A DNA stretch of 7,057 nucleotides, taken from Dehalococcoidales bacterium (lineage in GTDB: Bacteria > Chloroflexota > Dehalococcoidia > Dehalococcoidales > Fen-1064). The stretch's first letter is position 1. Each line of letters begins with the position of its first letter. Under the pieces are notes generated by a model, which saw only the letters and a list, made by a program, of their open reading frames with translations, was not told where the DNA came from and ran no database searches. Below, piece after piece: positions 5,334 to 7,057 of the stretch. Made by a program: the position numbers and the translations under genes. Where the stretch lies: the NCBI GenBank assembly GCA_030667735.1, contig DAOUVG010000077.1, positions 1-7,057 of the forward strand, written 5' to 3'.

Positions 5334-6569
5334 TTACAGATCGTCGACCACGGACAGGGCCAATGCTTCATTGGTGCCGTCTTCGATCATGGCCGCTCGC
5401 GCGTCCCGGAATATCTTTTCAATGGCATATTCCCTACTCAGACCGTTACCGCCGAAGATTTGAATTGCTTCACTGGCTACCCTGAAAGCCGTTTCCGTAG
5501 ACATCCACTTTCCTGCCATCGTATGGAGCATAGAGGACGATCCACTCATGGTATTATACAACTGAAGTCTGCGAGAGAGACTGCGGGCAGATTCCGTCAT
5601 CATGAACATTTCGAAGAGCTTCAACTTGATGTTCTTATGTTCGATAATCGGTACACCACCCTGAATCCTGTCTTTTGCATACTTAATCGCTTCATCGAGT
5701 GCCGCACGGGCCAGACCGCCGAACATGACAGCCATACTGCCCATAGGGATCCCACCACCACCGCCGAACAAACCGCCGCCTCCACCGGCGCTTTCCGAGG
5801 CAGGCCTGGGCGTCATGATCATGTATTCCTTGGGTAGATGAACGTCATCAAAGAAGATTTCTCCCTGGTTCAAGGGTCGCTGTCCAATCTTGTCCAGGGG
5901 TTTGCCTCTGGTGATACCCGGCAGATCCAGTGGACATATGGCTATGCCCTGGCCCCGCATGCCCCGGGATGGATCAAGGCCCACATGGAGTAATGAATGG
6001 GTGGCGATCGTGCCGTTGCTGACCCAGGCGGATTTCTGACCATTGATGATAAACTCGTCGCCCTTCAATATACCTCTTAGAGAAGGCCCGCATTCCGGTT
6101 TGTCACCACCAAGGGACCAATCACCGCCATGGTCGGGTTCGGTGATACCCCAGCACCCGATCAACTTGCAGTCCTTGTCTTCTACATATTGGCGCGCCAG
6201 GTCCCGCAGTTCAGGCACCGGTAGGAACTGGCAGAAGGCAAAAGGCATACTCGCAACATATAGACTGATAGTCAAGCCCGCATCTGCATAACCCATTTCC
6301 TCAAGGAGTAGTATTCCCATCATGGGATCCATATCTTCTGCCATGCCGCCGATGGATTTTGAAAAGCCCGTCGTATGCAGGCCGAGTTCCCGGAACTTCT
6401 TGAACACGTCCCAGAGAATCGATTCATCGGCGATGACATCCGCCGGATCGCCGAGTTTATCCAATTCGATACCGGCCGGTCGCATGACTTCCGCACCGAA
6501 TTTCTTGACCATAGCCCGCAAGGCTTTCTGTTCATCGGTCAAATTCAAGTCTATTTCCGGATATGCCAT
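5334..6569 (-). CDS. Acyl-CoA dehydrogenase, variant active site
   Basis: 411 residues, slightly longer than the usual ~380-390. It has the N-terminal helical domain (LTDEQKALRAMVKKFGAEVMRP, 10-31), the FAD/substrate loop GITEPDHGGDW (141-151; family TEPxxGSD), the middle beta domain with INGQKSAWVSNG (175-186), and the C-terminal helical domain with IFGGNGLSREYAIEKIFRDAR (371-391). These are FAD-dependent cytosolic tetramers that oxidise acyl-CoA to 2-enoyl-CoA and pass electrons to electron-transfer flavoprotein. Aligned on RDAR, the usual catalytic Glu of IYEGT becomes Asp397 and is preceded by Glu396 (MIEDGTNE). A glycine-rich insert, AGGGGGLFGGGGG (261-273), sits between the beta and C-terminal domains. 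The start is well fixed: AGGAGG (complement of 6575-6580), 5 bases before ATG. Chain length or cyclic substrate preference cannot be assigned. It is divergent from a carboxylesterase gene. Confidence 0.95.
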   Translation of the reverse strand: MAYPEIDLNLTDEQKALRAMVKKFGAEVMRPAGIELDKLGDPADVIADESILWDVFKKFRELGLHTTGFSKSIGGMAEDMDPMMGILLLEEMGYADAGLTISLYVASMPFAFCQFLPVPELRDLARQYVEDKDCKLIGCWGITEPDHGGDWSLGGDKPECGPSLRGILKGDEFIINGQKSAWVSNGTIATHSLLHVGLDPSRGMRGQGIAICPLDLPGITRGKPLDKIGQRPLNQGEIFFDDVHLPKEYMIMTPRPASESAGGGGGLFGGGGGIPMGSMAVMFGGLARAALDEAIKYAKDRIQGGVPIIEHKNIKLKLFEMFMMTESARSLSRRLQLYNTMSGSSSMLHTMAGKWMSTETAFRVASEAIQIFGGNGLSREYAIEKIFRDARAAMIEDGTNEALALSVVDDL

Positions 6570-6630
6570 GTTTTCCTCCTCAGATATATTTCATCTAAAA
6601 TAGTCGGCGCAAGATCCCAAGGTTATCATT

Positions 6631-6648
6631 TATCGATATGCCCGATAT
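6631..6648. promoter_or_regulatory. Operator-like repeat at the acyl-CoA dehydrogenase start point
   Basis: CGATAT occurs twice with GCC between (6634-6639 and 6643-6648), and the same region reads as the inverted repeat TATCG (6631-6635) / CGATA (6643-6647). It overlaps the expected transcription start and the edge of the -10 box, a typical repressor position. Confidence 0.35.
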
Positions 6649-6655
6649 TATAACA
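6647..6655 (-). promoter_or_regulatory. Extended -10 promoter for the acyl-CoA dehydrogenase
   Basis: On the minus strand the sequence reads TGTTATAAT, a perfect -10 (complement of 6647-6652) with the extended TGn motif. No matching -35 is seen at 17 bp, which extended -10 promoters can tolerate; TTGAAA at 6677-6682 is too far (24 bp). The leader to ATG 6569 would be about 70 nt. Confidence 0.55.
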
Positions 6656-6699
6656 CACAGTTCCCAAATTGTTCTCTTTCAACCATTGGGTGAAGTTTT

Positions 6700-6721
6700 G
6701 TTCAATATTACCCGGTTGAAC
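6700..6721. promoter_or_regulatory. Inverted repeat in the divergent intergenic region
   Basis: GTTCAA (6700-6705) and TTGAAC (6716-6721) form a perfect 6-bp inverted repeat with a 10-bp spacer, a geometry seen in dimeric-regulator sites. A further TTTCAACC at 6678-6685 echoes the half-site. It lies between the two divergent genes, so a bound regulator could affect both. Confidence 0.35.
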
Positions 6722-6760
6722 GAAACGATGTAATGGTCAATGCCCTGCACAATAAGATGA

Positions 6761-7057
<297 letters not shown>

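Overview
The window looks like a piece of a mostly GC-rich bacterial chromosome from an anaerobic or facultative organism. Compact cysteine-motif flavoproteins, an acyl-CoA dehydrogenase, an orphan short NfeD protein and a PKD-domain surface protein would fit a Chloroflexota (Dehalococcoidia-like) or similar sediment or subsurface lineage. That placement is inference from gene content only; there is no rRNA or other marker gene here.

Layout. Positions 1-939 are the 3' end of a large secreted PKD-repeat protein with a recognisable C-terminal module, followed by a clear hairpin terminator (958-1001). Positions 1208-3244 hold three co-directional flavin-redox genes: a nitroreductase-family protein and two flavodoxin-fold NADPH-dependent FMN reductase-like proteins carrying cysteine clusters. 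Positions 3351-4244 (minus strand) encode a PLP-dependent cysteine synthase in clearly AT-richer DNA. Positions 4562-4981 encode a small membrane NfeD-type OB-fold protein with a good promoter in front.

Positions 4982-5333 are non-coding but highly structured. Three perfect or near-perfect hairpins stand in a row (5006-5087), followed by a ~130-bp element with 11-bp terminal inverted repeats ending in TA, which resembles a MITE. Positions 5334-6569 (minus strand) encode an acyl-CoA dehydrogenase with a Glu-Asp pair at the usual catalytic position and a glycine-rich insert. It is divergent from the first 63 codons of a type B carboxylesterase (6869 to the window end). The ~300-bp divergent intergenic region contains an extended -10 promoter and several operator-like repeats.

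How the genes may work together: the three flavoproteins probably form one reductive (detoxification or electron-transfer) unit. The divergent acyl-CoA dehydrogenase and carboxylesterase could share regulation in ester and acyl-CoA catabolism. The PKD, cysteine synthase and NfeD genes have no evident functional link to their neighbours. I found no convincing new multi-gene system. The best leads are the structured non-coding block and MITE at 5006-5254, the altered active-site motif of the acyl-CoA dehydrogenase, and the non-canonical cysteine cluster in the third flavoprotein.
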